From Sphingomonas pseudosanguinis (GTDB lineage: Bacteria > Pseudomonadota > Alphaproteobacteria > Sphingomonadales > Sphingomonadaceae), in NCBI RefSeq assembly GCF_014196255.1, contig NZ_JACIDH010000009.1, positions 83,233 to 147,232 on the forward strand: 64,000 nucleotides of DNA, in the 5' to 3' direction. Below are positions 45,051-54,657 of this stretch, in pieces. The translations under genes were made by a program, and so were the position numbers. Within the stretch, counting starts at the first letter, position 1. Every line of letters starts with the position of its first letter. The notes below the pieces were generated by a model. The model searched no databases. It saw only the letters and a program-made list of their open reading frames with translations, and was not told the origin of the DNA.

Positions 45051-45480
45051 AGGGGGCCTTGGGTGCCTCATCGGTCGCACCAAAGGCGGTATGAATACGA
45101 AGCTGCACGCCGTCACCGATGCAGAAGGCAGACCGCTCAGCTTCTTCATGACCGCGGGCCAGGTCAGCGACTACACCGGCGCTGCCGCGCTGCTTGACGA
45201 TCTACCCAAGGCGCAGTGGATGCTGGGCGACCGCGGCTATGACGCAGAATGGTACAGGGATGCCGTTCAGGCAAAGGGCATAACGCCTTGCATTCCGGGG
45301 CGAAAATCCCTGATCATCCCCGTCAAATATGACAAGCGCCGCTACTGAAGCCGGAGCCGTATCGAGATTATGTTCGGTCGTCTGAAGGACTGGCGCCGCG
45401 TCGCTACCCGCTACGATCGATGCCCGACCGTCTTCTTTTCCGCTATCGCCCTCGCCGCCACCGTCATCTTCTGGCTCTGA
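45051..45480 (+). pseudogene. IS5-family transposase, 3' part
   Basis: Resumes with the segment homologous to GLGxLIGRTKGGMNTKLHAV and carries the second Asp (WMLGDRGYDAEWYRDA). The final part IEIMFGRLKDWRRVATRYDR, with the catalytic Glu, lies beyond a stop or frameshift near 45348, so even without the insert the gene would be damaged. Confidence 0.82.
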
Positions 45481-45496
45481 TCAATGAGTCGTGACC

Positions 45497-45858
45497 CTGG
45501 GCAAGGCCCTCAACGGTTGAAGGATTGGGAAAAGCCTTTGAAGATCAACACCGATAGAGCGCCCACCTATGGTCCGGCGATCGCCGACCTCAAGAAGGAA
45601 GGCAAGCTGCCGGAGGAGACGCTGCACCGGCAGGTCAAATATCTCGACAACGTGGTCGAAGCTGATCACGGCAAGCTAAAACAGCTGATCAAGCCAGTGC
45701 GCGGATTCAAGACTTTGACAACGGCTTATGCGACGATCAAGGGATTCGAGGTCATGCACGCCCTTCGCAAAGGTCAGGCGGCCATCTTCCAATATGGCGG
45801 CGGCATCATGGGAGAAGTGCGTCTGATCGAGAGACAGTTCAACGTATACACCACCTGA
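45497..45858 (+). pseudogene. IS6-family transposase, 3' part
   Basis: Continues from the FLG codons at 41980 with GKALNG-like sequence and then LKINTDRAPTYGPAIADLKK (second Asp), VVEADHGKLKQLIKPVRGFK (Glu) and ATIKGFEVMHALRKGQAAIF. Joined to 41629-41986 it gives a full-length transposase of about 239 residues. Confidence 0.87.
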
Positions 45859-45913
45859 AACCGATCGGGGCAACGGCCGCGCTCAGACCCGCCAGCTTTT
45901 TGCAACAGAGCCC

Positions 45914-46480
45914 TGCACCGAGTATCCGGCGAGAAGCGCGGCAAACGCGATACCGAGGCGTCATCATTGAAAGTGTCGTTACCGCCTATGCCGATCTACT
46001 CTACAACCCGCAGGCGGTCGAGGTCGCGCGGGTTGGCATCTACCGGCTCGACGCGCGGGTGTCCGCAATCCGCGCGCGCTGGGGGCTGGGTCAGGCCACC
46101 CGTAGCGACGTGGCGCAACTGGAGGCGCAGCGCGCCAGCGTCGTTGTCAACCTTGCCGATGCGAAGAGATGCTGGCGACCGTCGCCGCTGCGTAACGTGT
46201 GTTCCCCTGCTGACCGGCGCGCTGGTATCCTCCCGCGTACCACAAGCGGAGGCGATATACCGCGCCGAACGGTTCCAGATCGATACCGCGGTACGCGAAG
46301 CTACGCGCGCCGCCGATGCCGCATGGGCAACGCTCGCAGCGGCACGGGGGGGCGGTCGCATCCAGACCGCCTACGACACGAACTTGCCGCAGCAGCGCGA
46401 CGGTCAAGCCACACCCGCCGAGTTGTCGAAAAGCGACATCGCGTCGGCAATGCTGTCCGCCTTCGACCCCTATCGTCACC
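45914..46480 (+). pseudogene. TolC-family outer-membrane factor fragment
   Basis: Two frames together resemble part of a TolC-type channel. First ESVVTAYADLLYNPQAVEVA, RWGLGQATRSDVAQLEAQRA in one frame, then after a frameshift near 46190 AIYRAERFQIDTAVREATRA, ADAAWATLAAARGG in another. The 5' end is cut off by the IS6-family element at 45913 and the 3' end fades before glpR. It is not part of the RND operon at 27-35 kb, which has its own intact channel gene. Confidence 0.65.
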
Positions 46481-46553
46481 ATAATCATATCATCGCGACG
46501 ATGTGCGTTCGGCGATACATCGTCATGACTGCAGCGTGGTCCAGCTGCTATGT

Positions 46554-47360
46554 TCAACGATCATCCGTTTCGATGACCTTCACGTCCGCTTCCCCGCACG
46601 CCGCGGTCAGCGCGGGACCGACCAGATTGTCCGTCACCAGATAATCGATGTCGTGCAGATCGCCGGCACGCACCGGCGCGGGACGCCCGACCTTGCTCGA
46701 ATCAGCTACCAGGATCACCTTGCGCGCGTGCTGGATGATCGTTCGCGTGACCTGCACTTCGTCCACCGCGAAATCCAGCAGGCTGCCGTCCGGGTCGATC
46801 GCGGAGATGCCGATCAGCGCATAATCGACCTTGAACGCGCGGATGAAGTTCATCGCGAGCGCACCGACGACCGCACGGTCGTGGCGACGGACCTGGCCGC
46901 CGACCACGACCATGTCGATTCCGTCGCGGTCGGCCAGGATATCCACGACGTTGAGGTTGTTCGAAATCACCATCAGGTCACGATGGTGGACGAGGTGGTT
47001 AGCCACCGCCTCGGTCGTGGTGCCGATGTTGATGAACAGCGACACCCCGTTGGGGATCAGCGCGGCCGCGGCCCTGCCGATCGCCGCCTTCGCCCCGGTA
47101 GCGACGGCGCGGCGGGTGACATAGTCGATATTGTCGACACCCGATGTTACGACTGCGCCACCATGGACGCGCGACAGCATCGACTTGCGCGCGAGAATGT
47201 TCAGATCCTTGCGGATCGTCTGCGGCGTGACGCCAAGCCGGTCGGCCAGTTCCTCCACCGCGACTTTCCCGGCGCTGCGTGCGAGTTCGAGAATCTGGAA
47301 GTGCCGGGCGACAATGCCGTCCGCGGTTACGTCCTGCTCGTCGCGACCGGTCGTTTCCAC
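46554..47360 (-). CDS. glpR: DeoR/GlpR-family repressor of glycerol genes
   Basis: 268 residues. The N-terminal winged helix is HFQILELARSAGKVAVEELA, DRLGVTPQTIRKDLNILARK, followed by the sugar-phosphate sensing domain (NIGTTTEAVANHLVHHRDLM; VADSSKVGRPAPVRAGDL). In this family glycerol-3-phosphate releases the repressor. The gene begins 12 bp after glpD, in the same operon, and the divergent glpFK-tpiA operon carries palindromes in its promoter that could be its operators. Confidence 0.88.
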   Translation of the reverse strand: METTGRDEQDVTADGIVARHFQILELARSAGKVAVEELADRLGVTPQTIRKDLNILARKSMLSRVHGGAVVTSGVDNIDYVTRRAVATGAKAAIGRAAAALIPNGVSLFINIGTTTEAVANHLVHHRDLMVISNNLNVVDILADRDGIDMVVVGGQVRRHDRAVVGALAMNFIRAFKVDYALIGISAIDPDGSLLDFAVDEVQVTRTIIQHARKVILVADSSKVGRPAPVRAGDLHDIDYLVTDNLVGPALTAACGEADVKVIETDDR

Positions 47361-47372
47361 ACATGTTCTCCG

Positions 47373-48935
47373 TCAGGATGCAGCCGACATCCGGTTGCTC
47401 GCACCCGACCCTAGCCGATCCGCCAGATAGGCGTCGATCCGTTCGGCGGTACCTTCGGCGACGTGCAGGCCCAGCTTGCCGCGGCGGAACAATATGTCCT
47501 CCGCGCTGGTCGCCCATTCGCGGTCGCGCAGATAGTCGATCTCCCGCGCGTACAGCCCGGCCCCGAAATCTTCGCCCAGATCAGCGGGGGTCTGCGCATC
47601 GCCGATCACGGTTTCGGTGCAGGTGCCGTAGGCGCGCGCGAGCCGGCGCAGCAACGCGGACGGCATCGCCGGATAGCGCGCCACGAGCGTGGTTACGTAG
47701 CGATCGAAATCGGCGTCCGGCATGTCGCCGCCCGGCAGGACGGCGCCCGCCGTCCACGCCTTGCCCGCTTCGGGAAAGAAGGGCGCGAGTTCGCCCATCG
47801 CATGCTCGGCAAGCTTGCGATAGGTCGTGATCTTGCCGCCGAAGATGCTTAGCATCGGCGCGCGATCGGTGCTGCCGTCCAGATCCAGCACATAATCGCG
47901 CGTCACCGCCGATGCGTTGGCGGCATGATCGTCGTACAGCGGGCGGATGCCCGAATAGGTCCAGGCGATATCGGCCTGCGCGACCGGCCGCTCGAAATAG
48001 CGCGCGACCGTCTCCAGCAGATAATCGATCTCGCCCTGGCCGATCGTCGCGCGCCCCGGTGCGCCTTCCCATGCCTCGTCGGTCGTCCCGATGAGCGTGA
48101 ACCGCTCCTGATAGGGAATGGCGAAGACGATCCGCCGGTCGGGGTTCTGGAGCATGAACGCGTGGGCACCCTCGTAAAGCCGCGGCACGACGATATGGCT
48201 GCCCTTGATGAGCCGGACGCCGCGATCCCGGCGCGCGTCGGGCACGTCGCCCAGCACATCGGCCACCCATGGCCCCGCGGCATTGACGATCGCGCGCGCC
48301 GTCAGATCGCGCGTCCCGTGCGCATCTTCGATCGTGGTGATCCAGCCTGTACCCTCGCGGCGTGCCGCGGCCAGCCGGGTGTGCGTCAACACCGTCGCGC
48401 CGCGATCCGCCGCGTCGCGGGCGTTCAGCGCGACCAGCCGGCTGTCTTCCACCCAGCAATCCGAATAGACGAACGCGCGCGGCGAACCCGGCTTCAGCCC
48501 GTTGCCGACCGGATCGCGATCCAGCGAGACGGTGCGGGTCGCTGGCAGCTTCTTGCGACCGCCGAGATGGTCGTAGAGGAATAGCCCCAGCCGCACCATC
48601 CAGGCCGGACGCGGCGATTGGCCTTGCGGCAGCACGAACTCCAGGGGCCAGATGATGTGCGGGGCCATGGCCCACAACCGCTCGCGTTCAATCAGCGCCT
48701 CGCGCACAAGCCGGAACTCGTAATATTCCAGATATCGCAGTCCGCCATGGATCAGCTTGGTCGATGCCGACGAAGTATGGCTGGCGAGATCGTCCTTCTC
48801 GACCAGCGCGACGGACAGGCCGCGCCCCGCCGCATCGCGGGCGATGCCGACGCCGTTGATGCCGCCGCCGACGATCAGGAGATCGACGTCGTGCCGTGCG
48901 CGTGAACTTTGTGTGGATGCTGTCTGGTAAACCAC
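47373..48935 (-). CDS. glpD: Aerobic glycerol-3-phosphate dehydrogenase
   Basis: 520 residues from the GTG at 48935, supported by AGGAGG at 48942-48947; longer upstream frames look non-coding. The FAD motif [20 protein letters not shown], the signature [20 protein letters not shown] and the substrate region [15 protein letters not shown] are all present. It oxidises glycerol-3-phosphate to DHAP at the inner membrane, passing electrons to quinone. The divergent operon supplies the uptake channel and kinase, so the module forms a full glycerol route. Confidence 0.93.
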   Translation of the reverse strand: MVYQTASTQSSRARHDVDLLIVGGGINGVGIARDAAGRGLSVALVEKDDLASHTSSASTKLIHGGLRYLEYYEFRLVREALIERERLWAMAPHIIWPLEFVLPQGQSPRPAWMVRLGLFLYDHLGGRKKLPATRTVSLDRDPVGNGLKPGSPRAFVYSDCWVEDSRLVALNARDAADRGATVLTHTRLAAARREGTGWITTIEDAHGTRDLTARAIVNAAGPWVADVLGDVPDARRDRGVRLIKGSHIVVPRLYEGAHAFMLQNPDRRIVFAIPYQERFTLIGTTDEAWEGAPGRATIGQGEIDYLLETVARYFERPVAQADIAWTYSGIRPLYDDHAANASAVTRDYVLDLDGSTDRAPMLSIFGGKITTYRKLAEHAMGELAPFFPEAGKAWTAGAVLPGGDMPDADFDRYVTTLVARYPAMPSALLRRLARAYGTCTETVIGDAQTPADLGEDFGAGLYAREIDYLRDREWATSAEDILFRRGKLGLHVAEGTAERIDAYLADRLGSGASNRMSAAS

Positions 48936-49004
48936 TGATCGCCTCCTCATCGCCGGATCGACCGGCAGGGATGTCTGAAAACGAATATGCACCTGCCAAT
49001 ACGA

Positions 49005-49050
49005 ACTTTCAAACGAAAGTGTTGACGTTCGATCGAAATAGCGTGACAAT
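49005..49050 (+). promoter_or_regulatory. glpFK-tpiA promoter with candidate GlpR operators
   Basis: TTGACG (49022-49027) and GACAAT (49045-49050) are spaced by 17 bp, a fair sigma-70-like promoter 42 bp before glpF. The palindrome TTCGATCGAA (49028-49037) lies in the spacer, and ACTTTC/GAAAGT (49005-49020) just upstream. Both share TTTC/GAAA half-sites of the kind bound by GlpR proteins and could also act on the divergent glpD promoter. Confidence 0.5.
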
Positions 49051-49091
49051 CCGGTCACGAGCTACGAACTCGATGTGGGAGAGAGAGCGGC

Positions 49092-49904
49092 ATGACCCGG
49101 CAGGCAATGGCAGGCACCACGTTGAGGGGCGAATTGATCGCCGAGGCGCTGGCGATGGCGATCATCATCACGCTGGGCGATTCGGCGGCGGCGATGCTGA
49201 TCCTCTACGATCCCAGTCCCTATGCCACCGCCTATTGGGGCGTCTGCATCGCCTGGGGGCTGGCGGTGACGATCGCGATCTACGTCACCGGCGCGGTATC
49301 GGGCACGCATGCCAACCCGGCGGTGACGCTGGCGTTGACGCTGTTCCGCGGCTTTCCGCGCGCCAAGGTGCTGCCCTATGTCGTTGCGCAGGTGGTGGGG
49401 GCGATGATCGGTGCGGCGCTGGTCCATCAGCTGTTCGGGCCGGTGATCGACGCCTACAACGTCACTCACGGGCTGACCCGTGCGGGCGGCGGTGCCGCCG
49501 GCGTGTTCTTCACCGCGCCCGGCGCGCACATCACGCCGCTCCACGCCTTTTGGGACGAGGTGATCCTAACCGGCATTCTGCTGCTCGGCATCTTCGCGAT
49601 CACCGACGAATTCAATACCTCCGCTCCGATGGCCAACGCCAGCGCGCTCGTCATCGGACTGCTGGTCGCCTGCATCGGCGCGGCGGCCGGCTATCTGGAA
49701 GGCTGGCCGATCAATCCGGCGCGCGATTTCGGACCGCGGCTGTTCTGCTGGCTGACCGGGTGGGGCGACGCCGCGTTGCCGGGACCGGACAATTACTGGT
49801 GGGTGCCGATCGCCGGACCGCTGCTGGGCGGCGTGATCGGCGCTGGCATGTACCAGTATCTGGTGAAGCCTTATCTGCCGCCGCGCACGAGCGTCGCGGC
49901 ATGA
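49092..49904 (+). CDS. glpF: Glycerol facilitator, MIP family
   Basis: 270 residues. Both pore signatures are present: HANPAVT in the first half and [10 protein letters not shown] in the second; the Asp after the second NPA-Arg is typical of glycerol-conducting members. Six membrane helices fit the hydrophobic pattern. It allows glycerol to diffuse across the inner membrane, where GlpK traps it as the phosphate. GGGAGAGAG precedes the ATG. First gene of glpFK-tpiA. Confidence 0.92.
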   Translation: MTRQAMAGTTLRGELIAEALAMAIIITLGDSAAAMLILYDPSPYATAYWGVCIAWGLAVTIAIYVTGAVSGTHANPAVTLALTLFRGFPRAKVLPYVVAQVVGAMIGAALVHQLFGPVIDAYNVTHGLTRAGGGAAGVFFTAPGAHITPLHAFWDEVILTGILLLGIFAITDEFNTSAPMANASALVIGLLVACIGAAAGYLEGWPINPARDFGPRLFCWLTGWGDAALPGPDNYWWVPIAGPLLGGVIGAGMYQYLVKPYLPPRTSVAA

Positions 49905-49921
49905 CCTTCAAGGAGAGAGAC

Positions 49922-51421
49922 ATGGCCGGCCCCAAGCACATCCTGGCGATCGACCAGGGCACCACCTCCACCCGCGCGATCGTGTTCGATGCCGATGCGC
50001 AGCCGGTCGCCACCGCGCAGACCGAGTTCGCGCAGCATTATCCGCACCCCGGCTGGGTCGAGCACGATCCGGAAGACATCTGGCGCGACGCACTGGCGAC
50101 CGCGCGGGACGCGATCGCGCAAAGCGGCGTCGGCGCGGCCGGCATCGCCGGGATCGGCATCACCAACCAGCGCGAGACCGTGGTGGTGTGGGACCGCGCG
50201 ACCGGCGAAACGATCCACAACGCGATCGTGTGGCAGGACCGGCGGACCGCCGATCTATGTTCGCGGCTGAAGCGGGAAGGGCATGAACCGGCCGTGCGCG
50301 CGAAGACGGGACTGCTGCTCGATCCGTATTTTTCCGCGACCAAGCTGGCCTGGATCCTCGACCATGTCGACGGTGCCCGTCTGCGCGCGGAACGAGGCGA
50401 GCTGGCGTTCGGCACGATCGACAGCTTCCTGCTGTGGCGGCTGACGGGCGGCGCGGTGCACGCCACCGACGTGACCAACGCCAGCCGCACCTTGCTGTAC
50501 GATATCCATGCCCAGCATTGGGATCCGGAATTATGCGCCCTGTTCGACGTGCCGATGGCGCTGCTGCCGGCGGTGCACGACAACAGCCACATCTTCGGCC
50601 ACACCGCCGACGGCCTGTTCGATGCCGCGATCCCGGTGGCGGGCATCGCCGGGGATCAGCAGGCGGCGCTGTTCGGCCAGGCGTGTTTCGAAACCGGCAT
50701 GGCCAAATCGACCTACGGCACCGGCTGCTTCATGCTGCTCAATACCGGCGAACAGGCGGTGGCCTCCGGAAACCGGCTGCTGACCACGCCGGCCTATCGG
50801 CTGAACGGCAGGATCACCTATGCGCTGGAGGGATCAATCTTCATCGCCGGCGGGGCGGTGAAGTGGCTGCGCGACGGCATCGGCGTCATCACCCATGCGC
50901 GCGAGACCAACGACATGGCGACGCAGGTGCCCGACAGCCACGGCGTCTTCATGGTCCCCGCGTTCGTCGGGCTAGGCGCCCCGCATTGGGATCCGGATGC
51001 GCGCGGCGCGATCTTCGGCCTGACGCTGGGGACGACCCAGGCGCATCTGGCGCGCGCGGCGCTGGAGGCGGTCGGGTATCAGACGATGGACCTGGCCGAT
51101 GCGATGATCGCCGATGGCGGCGCGCCGCCCGCCATGATCCGGGTCGACGGCGGCATGGCCGCCAACGACTGGCTGTGCCAGTTCCTCGCCGACATGCTGA
51201 ACGTGCCGGTCGAGCGGCCGCGGCATCTGGAGACGACGGCACTGGGCGCGGCGTTCCACGCCGGTCTGGCCACCGGCGTGTGGCCCGACCTCGATGCGCT
51301 GGCCAGGACCTGGGTGCGCGGCGATTGTTTCGAGCCCAGAATGGGTCCGGCCGCGCGTGCGACCCTGGTCGCCGGCTGGCACGCGGCGCTGGCGAAGACG
51401 TTGACCGGGCCGCGGGCATGA
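49922..51421 (+). CDS. glpK: Glycerol kinase
   Basis: 499 residues from the ATG at 49922, the usual length. FGGY-kinase motifs are clear: [52 protein letters not shown] and the C-terminal [20 protein letters not shown]. It phosphorylates glycerol to sn-glycerol-3-phosphate, the substrate of GlpD and inducer of GlpR. It starts 17 bp after glpF and its stop overlaps tpiA (ATGA). Confidence 0.95.
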   Translation: MAGPKHILAIDQGTTSTRAIVFDADAQPVATAQTEFAQHYPHPGWVEHDPEDIWRDALATARDAIAQSGVGAAGIAGIGITNQRETVVVWDRATGETIHNAIVWQDRRTADLCSRLKREGHEPAVRAKTGLLLDPYFSATKLAWILDHVDGARLRAERGELAFGTIDSFLLWRLTGGAVHATDVTNASRTLLYDIHAQHWDPELCALFDVPMALLPAVHDNSHIFGHTADGLFDAAIPVAGIAGDQQAALFGQACFETGMAKSTYGTGCFMLLNTGEQAVASGNRLLTTPAYRLNGRITYALEGSIFIAGGAVKWLRDGIGVITHARETNDMATQVPDSHGVFMVPAFVGLGAPHWDPDARGAIFGLTLGTTQAHLARAALEAVGYQTMDLADAMIADGGAPPAMIRVDGGMAANDWLCQFLADMLNVPVERPRHLETTALGAAFHAGLATGVWPDLDALARTWVRGDCFEPRMGPAARATLVAGWHAALAKTLTGPRA

Positions 51422-52161
51422 GCATGAATAAGCTCGTCGTCGCCAACTGGAAGATGAACGGATCGCGTGAGCTTCTCTCGGCACTGCCCCGCTTTGCCGC
51501 GGCGGCGGGGCCGGGTGTCCAAGTGGCGGTGTGTCCGCCGTTCCCGCTGATCGCGCTGGCTGTGGACCGGGGCGTCGCGGGCATCGTCGTCGGCGCGCAG
51601 GATTGCCACGCCGCACCTTGCGGGGCGCATACCGGCGCGGTCTCGGCGGCGCTGATCGCGGAGGCGGGCGCGCGGCTGGTGATCGTCGGCCATTCGGAGC
51701 GCCGCCGCCAATGCAACGAAAGCGACGCGCTGGTTGCCCGCAAGGCGGCCGCCGCCGTGGCGGCAGGGCTGGGCCCGCTGATCTGCGTCGGCGAGGAGGA
51801 CGAGGGGGAGGATCCCGGCACGGTCGCGGCGCAGTTGCGCGCGTCGCTGCCCGGTGGTGCGCCGGCGGGCATCGTCGTCGCGTACGAACCCGTCTGGGCG
51901 ATCGGTTCGGGGCGGACACCCGCGCCATCGCGCGTCGCATCGGTCCATGCCGCCCTGCGCGCGGCATTGATCGCGGCCTTGGGCGATGTCGCCGGGAGGG
52001 CGGTGCCGATCCTGTACGGCGGCTCGGTCGATGCGGCCAACGCCGCGGCCTTTACCCGGGAACAGGATGTCGACGGCGTGCTGGTCGGTGGCGCCAGTCT
52101 GGACCGCGAGGCATTCCAGGCCATCATCGCCGCGGTATCCGCTACCGTCACGTTCCGGTGA
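51418..52161 (+). CDS. tpiA: Triosephosphate isomerase in the glycerol operon
   Basis: 247 residues, complete. The catalytic residues are all seen: Lys in VANWKMNGS, His in IVGHSERR, Glu in [14 protein letters not shown], and the phosphate-binding loop [15 protein letters not shown]. It converts DHAP, the product of GlpD, to glyceraldehyde-3-phosphate. The start overlaps the glpK stop by 4 nt, so it is made in step with glycerol use. Most bacteria keep tpiA elsewhere; here it looks like a dedicated copy. Confidence 0.93.
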   Translation: MSMNKLVVANWKMNGSRELLSALPRFAAAAGPGVQVAVCPPFPLIALAVDRGVAGIVVGAQDCHAAPCGAHTGAVSAALIAEAGARLVIVGHSERRRQCNESDALVARKAAAAVAAGLGPLICVGEEDEGEDPGTVAAQLRASLPGGAPAGIVVAYEPVWAIGSGRTPAPSRVASVHAALRAALIAALGDVAGRAVPILYGGSVDAANAAAFTREQDVDGVLVGGASLDREAFQAIIAAVSATVTFR

Positions 52162-52311
52162 CCCGGCATTGAATGACCACGACGACCCCTGCCACGGCGT
52201 TCCCGGTCCTTCGGCCTCATGATGACGATCATTGCGCGGGCTCGATGCGACCAGTTCACGATGGCGCAAACACTCAGAGGGGGCCGGTGAGAGGATGTTC
52301 GGAAACGTACG
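52162..52311. other. Gene-free boundary after tpiA
   Basis: Short non-coding stretch between tpiA and the repeated insertion-sequence debris. The dyad TGATGAC/GATCATT near 52219-52236 is weak. Nothing else recognised. Confidence 0.3.
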
Positions 52312-52450
52312 CTCTCATGACTGCCATCCGAGACGCTGGCCGAGTTTATTCCTTCGCTGGCCACAAGACCAGCGGTCGCATTGACCTTGGCGGGTGTGCC
52401 GCGGGCGCCTGATCGACGACGATTGATCACGCTCTCATCCGCGGGTTGCT
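52312..52450. repeat. 140-bp direct repeat, copy A
   Basis: Highly similar (roughly 80 per cent by eye) and in the same orientation as 53502-53640. Shared landmarks are CTCTCATGACTGCCATC at the start, CCTTGGCGGGTGTGCCGCGG in the middle and CTGATCGACGACGATTGATC near the end. It is probably the end of an insertion sequence that I cannot name. Confidence 0.6.
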
Positions 52451-52456
52451 GCCGAC

Positions 52457-52635
52457 ATGCTCGCAATGGAAGAAGAGCACGGCAGTGAGGACGGATTGTT
52501 TGCCGAACTGGCCGAAGACGGTGAGCTGCTCATTAGCGACAAGGCCGCCAGGGCAAGGCTGAAGGAAATCAAGGGCGACAAGACGGCGGCCGCCGAAGTC
52601 TTTGCCTTGAACGAATGGCTGAAGCTGGCCGCGCG
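52457..52635 (+). pseudogene. Fragment of a type I restriction-modification methyltransferase (HsdM)
   Basis: The frame MEEEHGSEDGLFAELAEDGE, ARLKEIKGDKTAAAEVFALN, EWLKLA matches the helical region near the C-terminus of HsdM proteins. It is cut on the left by repeat copy A and on the right by the IS256-family end at about 52635, leaving only about 55 residues. No hsdS or hsdR is in view. It shows that a type I restriction system once lay here or was carried in. Confidence 0.6.
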
Positions 52636-52679
52636 CGAGATTGTGCAACCTGACGTCTGGAAATTGCCGCGGGGCATGA

Positions 52680-53467
52680 TCACCCATTCCGGCATTCCCA
52701 TTTGATATAGGCCTTATTATCGGAGGCCCATGTTTCGTCGATCTCGACGAGAACGGCGGAAACGAGGCGTAGGAGCGCCTGGTCGTTGGGGAAGACCCGG
52801 ACCTTGACGGTGCGCCGCTTGAGCTCTTGTTGGACGGCGCGCTCGATGAGGTTCGAAGTGCGCAGGCGTCGGCGATGATGTTCGGGCAGCGTGAATACAG
52901 CCAGGCCTTCGGGAACGGCGTTTTCCAGCCATGTCGCGAGACTGGGGGCCGTATCGCGGTAGCCGGCAACGAGCTCGTCGAGCGCGACCTGGGCCTTGGC
53001 GAGCGTCGGTGCATTCCAGATGCTGCGCAGTTCGGCACCGATACGCTCGCGGATGGCGATGTTGGGGGCATGGTGGACGGCGTTTGCGGCCAGATGGAAC
53101 TGGCAGCGCTGCCAGGTAGCGGCACCGAGCACGGCGCGGCGGGCGGCACGCAGACCGGCATGATCGTCGGAGACGATGAACTCCACACCGCGCATGCCGC
53201 GTGCGACCAGGTCGTCGAGGAAGCCACGCCAGTGGACCTCGGCCTCCGACAGGGCGACGCTGACGCCGAGCACCCGTCGCCGTTCGTCGGGGCCGATACC
53301 GATTGCCGAGAGGACGGCTGCGTCGCGCACGATGCCTCCTGCGCGCATCTTCTCGTAGCGGGCGTCGAGGATCAGGTAGCGGATCTCACCGAGCGGGCGA
53401 TTGCGCCATGCCTCCAGCTCCTCATCGAGCAGGGCTGCGGCGCGGCTGACCTGGGATGAAGACAGGT
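52680..53467 (-). pseudogene. IS256-family transposase, 5'-truncated
   Basis: The frame is open from the Tn3-type relic at 53468 down to the stop at 52680, about 260 residues. It holds the middle and C-terminal parts of a mutator-type transposase: IRYLILDARYEKMRAGGIVR, FIVSDDHAGLRAARRAVLGA with a catalytic Asp, ATWQRCQFHLAANAVHH and the Glu-bearing end RRLRTSNLIERAVQQELKRR. The N-terminal 100 or more residues are missing. Confidence 0.85.
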
Positions 53468-53468
53468 T

Positions 53469-53502
53469 GGGGTCGGTTCCGGCTGAGGGCGGAATGACAC
53501 CC
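53469..53502. repeat. Relic of a Tn3-type terminal inverted repeat
   Basis: Matches the outer 34 bp of the 38-bp repeat at 35774 with one mismatch, then diverges. It abuts the truncated IS256 transposase on the left and repeat copy B on the right. It shows that a second, closely related Tn3-type element was once here. Confidence 0.8.
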
Positions 53503-53640
53503 TCTCATGACTGCCATCTGAGATGTTGGCCGAGTTTACTCCTCCGCTGACGTCAACGCCAGCGACTGTTTGAACCTTGGCGGGTGTGCCGCGGACTCCT
53601 GATCGACGACGATTGATCAAGCTCTCATCCGCGGATTGGT
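53502..53640. repeat. 140-bp direct repeat, copy B
   Basis: Partner of 52312-52450, same orientation, 1.2 kb away. A shorter related block in inverted orientation (GTGCCCGCGGCACGCCGGCC) lies at about 53743-53763, at the broken end of istB. Confidence 0.6.
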
Positions 53641-53732
53641 CACCGCACTACCCGTATCCGTCGCTGGGCCTATCCTCCGTCTAAGCTCGGGCATCGGACG
53701 AACCTGCCCCACCGTACACCGTGGATTGCCCA

Positions 53733-54431
53733 TCACAGTCGGGTGCCCGCGGCACGCCGGCCAAGCGCGCCTGTGAGACGCTCAGATCCGAAGGTTTCGG
53801 TCCATTCGTCGAAGGGCAGGTTGCTGGTGATGAAGGTGGAGCCGCGTTCGTAACGCTGGGAGATCAGCTCGAACAACAGTTCGGCGCCGGTCTTGGAGAG
53901 CGGCACAAAGCCCAGTTCGTCGATGATGAGCAGCTTGTATCCGGCCATCTGCTTCTGGAAGCGCAGAAGACGGCGCTCGTCGCGGGCCTCCATCATTTCG
54001 CTGACCAGCGCTGCCGCGGTGGTGAAGCCCACCGACAGTCCTTTCTGGCATGCTGCCAGTCCGAGCCCCAACGCTACGTGCGTCTTTCCGGTGCCTGATG
54101 GCCCCAGAGCGATGGCGTTCTCACGCCGCTCGATCCACTCGCAGCGCGCCATCTCGAGCACCTGCATCTTGTTGAGCCTGGGGATGGCGGCGAAGTCGAA
54201 GCTGTCGAGGCTTTTGACGGCGGGGAAGCGCGCGGCCTTGATGCGCCGCTCGACCATGCGACGCTCCCTGTCGATCATTTCCATCTCGACGAGGCGGGCG
54301 AGGAAGCGGATATGATCGACGCCTTCAGCGGCACATTGCCGCGCGAGCTTGTGATGCTCACGCAGGCACGTAGGCAGCTTGAGCGCCTTGAGATGGTGAG
54401 CGAGAAGGATCTCCGGGGCCTGATCGCTCAT
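53733..54431 (-). pseudogene. istB: IS21-family ATPase IstB, 3'-truncated
   Basis: 232 residues from the ATG at 54431. The IstB pattern is clear, with Walker A GPSGTGKTH, Walker B LLIIDELGFV and FITSNLPFDEWTETFGSERL. After TGAL the sequence switches to GRRAAGTRL, so the normal C-terminus is lost where it joins the repeat debris. IstB helps IstA choose targets. Its start overlaps the istA stop (ATGA). Confidence 0.85.
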
Positions 54432-54647
54432 GCGGCCTCCTGCCGGTCGGAGAGCAGGCTCAGATAGGCTCTGGCAAAGGTCTTCTCGACCGTGGTGCGT
54501 GGCAGGAAGGGATAGACGTCCAGGTCCAGCCTGGGCGGTACGCGTTCGATCCGGCACAGGACGAGGTGCTTGACGGCATCGAAGCCGATGGCGCCAAGAT
54601 CGATGGCCTGTTCGACCGCCGCCTGGAGATCGGCGAGGGTGAGCCTT
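54428..54647 (-). pseudogene. istA: IS21-family transposase IstA, C-terminal remnant
   Basis: The last 70 or so codons of istA (LTLADLQAAVEQAIDLGAIG, FDAVKHLVLCRIERVPPRLD) end at the istB start. The rest has been removed at about 54650 by the neighbouring IS110-family fragment. Confidence 0.7.
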
Positions 54648-54657
54648 CACGCCTCCA

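Larger units (their letters stand above)
41987..45496. mobile_element. IS5-family element inside the IS6 element, itself interrupted
   Basis: Ends are imperfect inverted repeats of about 18 bp: GGTCAGGACCCATTGATC at 41987-42004 and the complement of GGTCACGACTCATTGATC at 45479-45496 (16 of 18). The 4-bp sequence CTGG is present on both sides (41983-41986 and 45497-45500), the expected target duplication. Its transposase is split at about 42373/45049 by an IS110-family element. Removing 3.5 kb rejoins the IS6 reading frame exactly. Confidence 0.85.
41565..45913. mobile_element. IS6-family element, interrupted by nested insertions
   Basis: Terminal repeats sharing GGGCTCTGTTGCAAAAA lie at 41565-41581 and, inverted, at 45897-45913, as in IS6/IS26-type elements. 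Between them the transposase is split by a 3.5-kb insert (41987-45496). Flanking 8-mers do not match, so the element is not bounded by a target duplication; deletion or cointegrate activity typical of IS6 elements has probably joined the integrase fragment on the left to the tolC-like fragment on the right. Confidence 0.88.
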
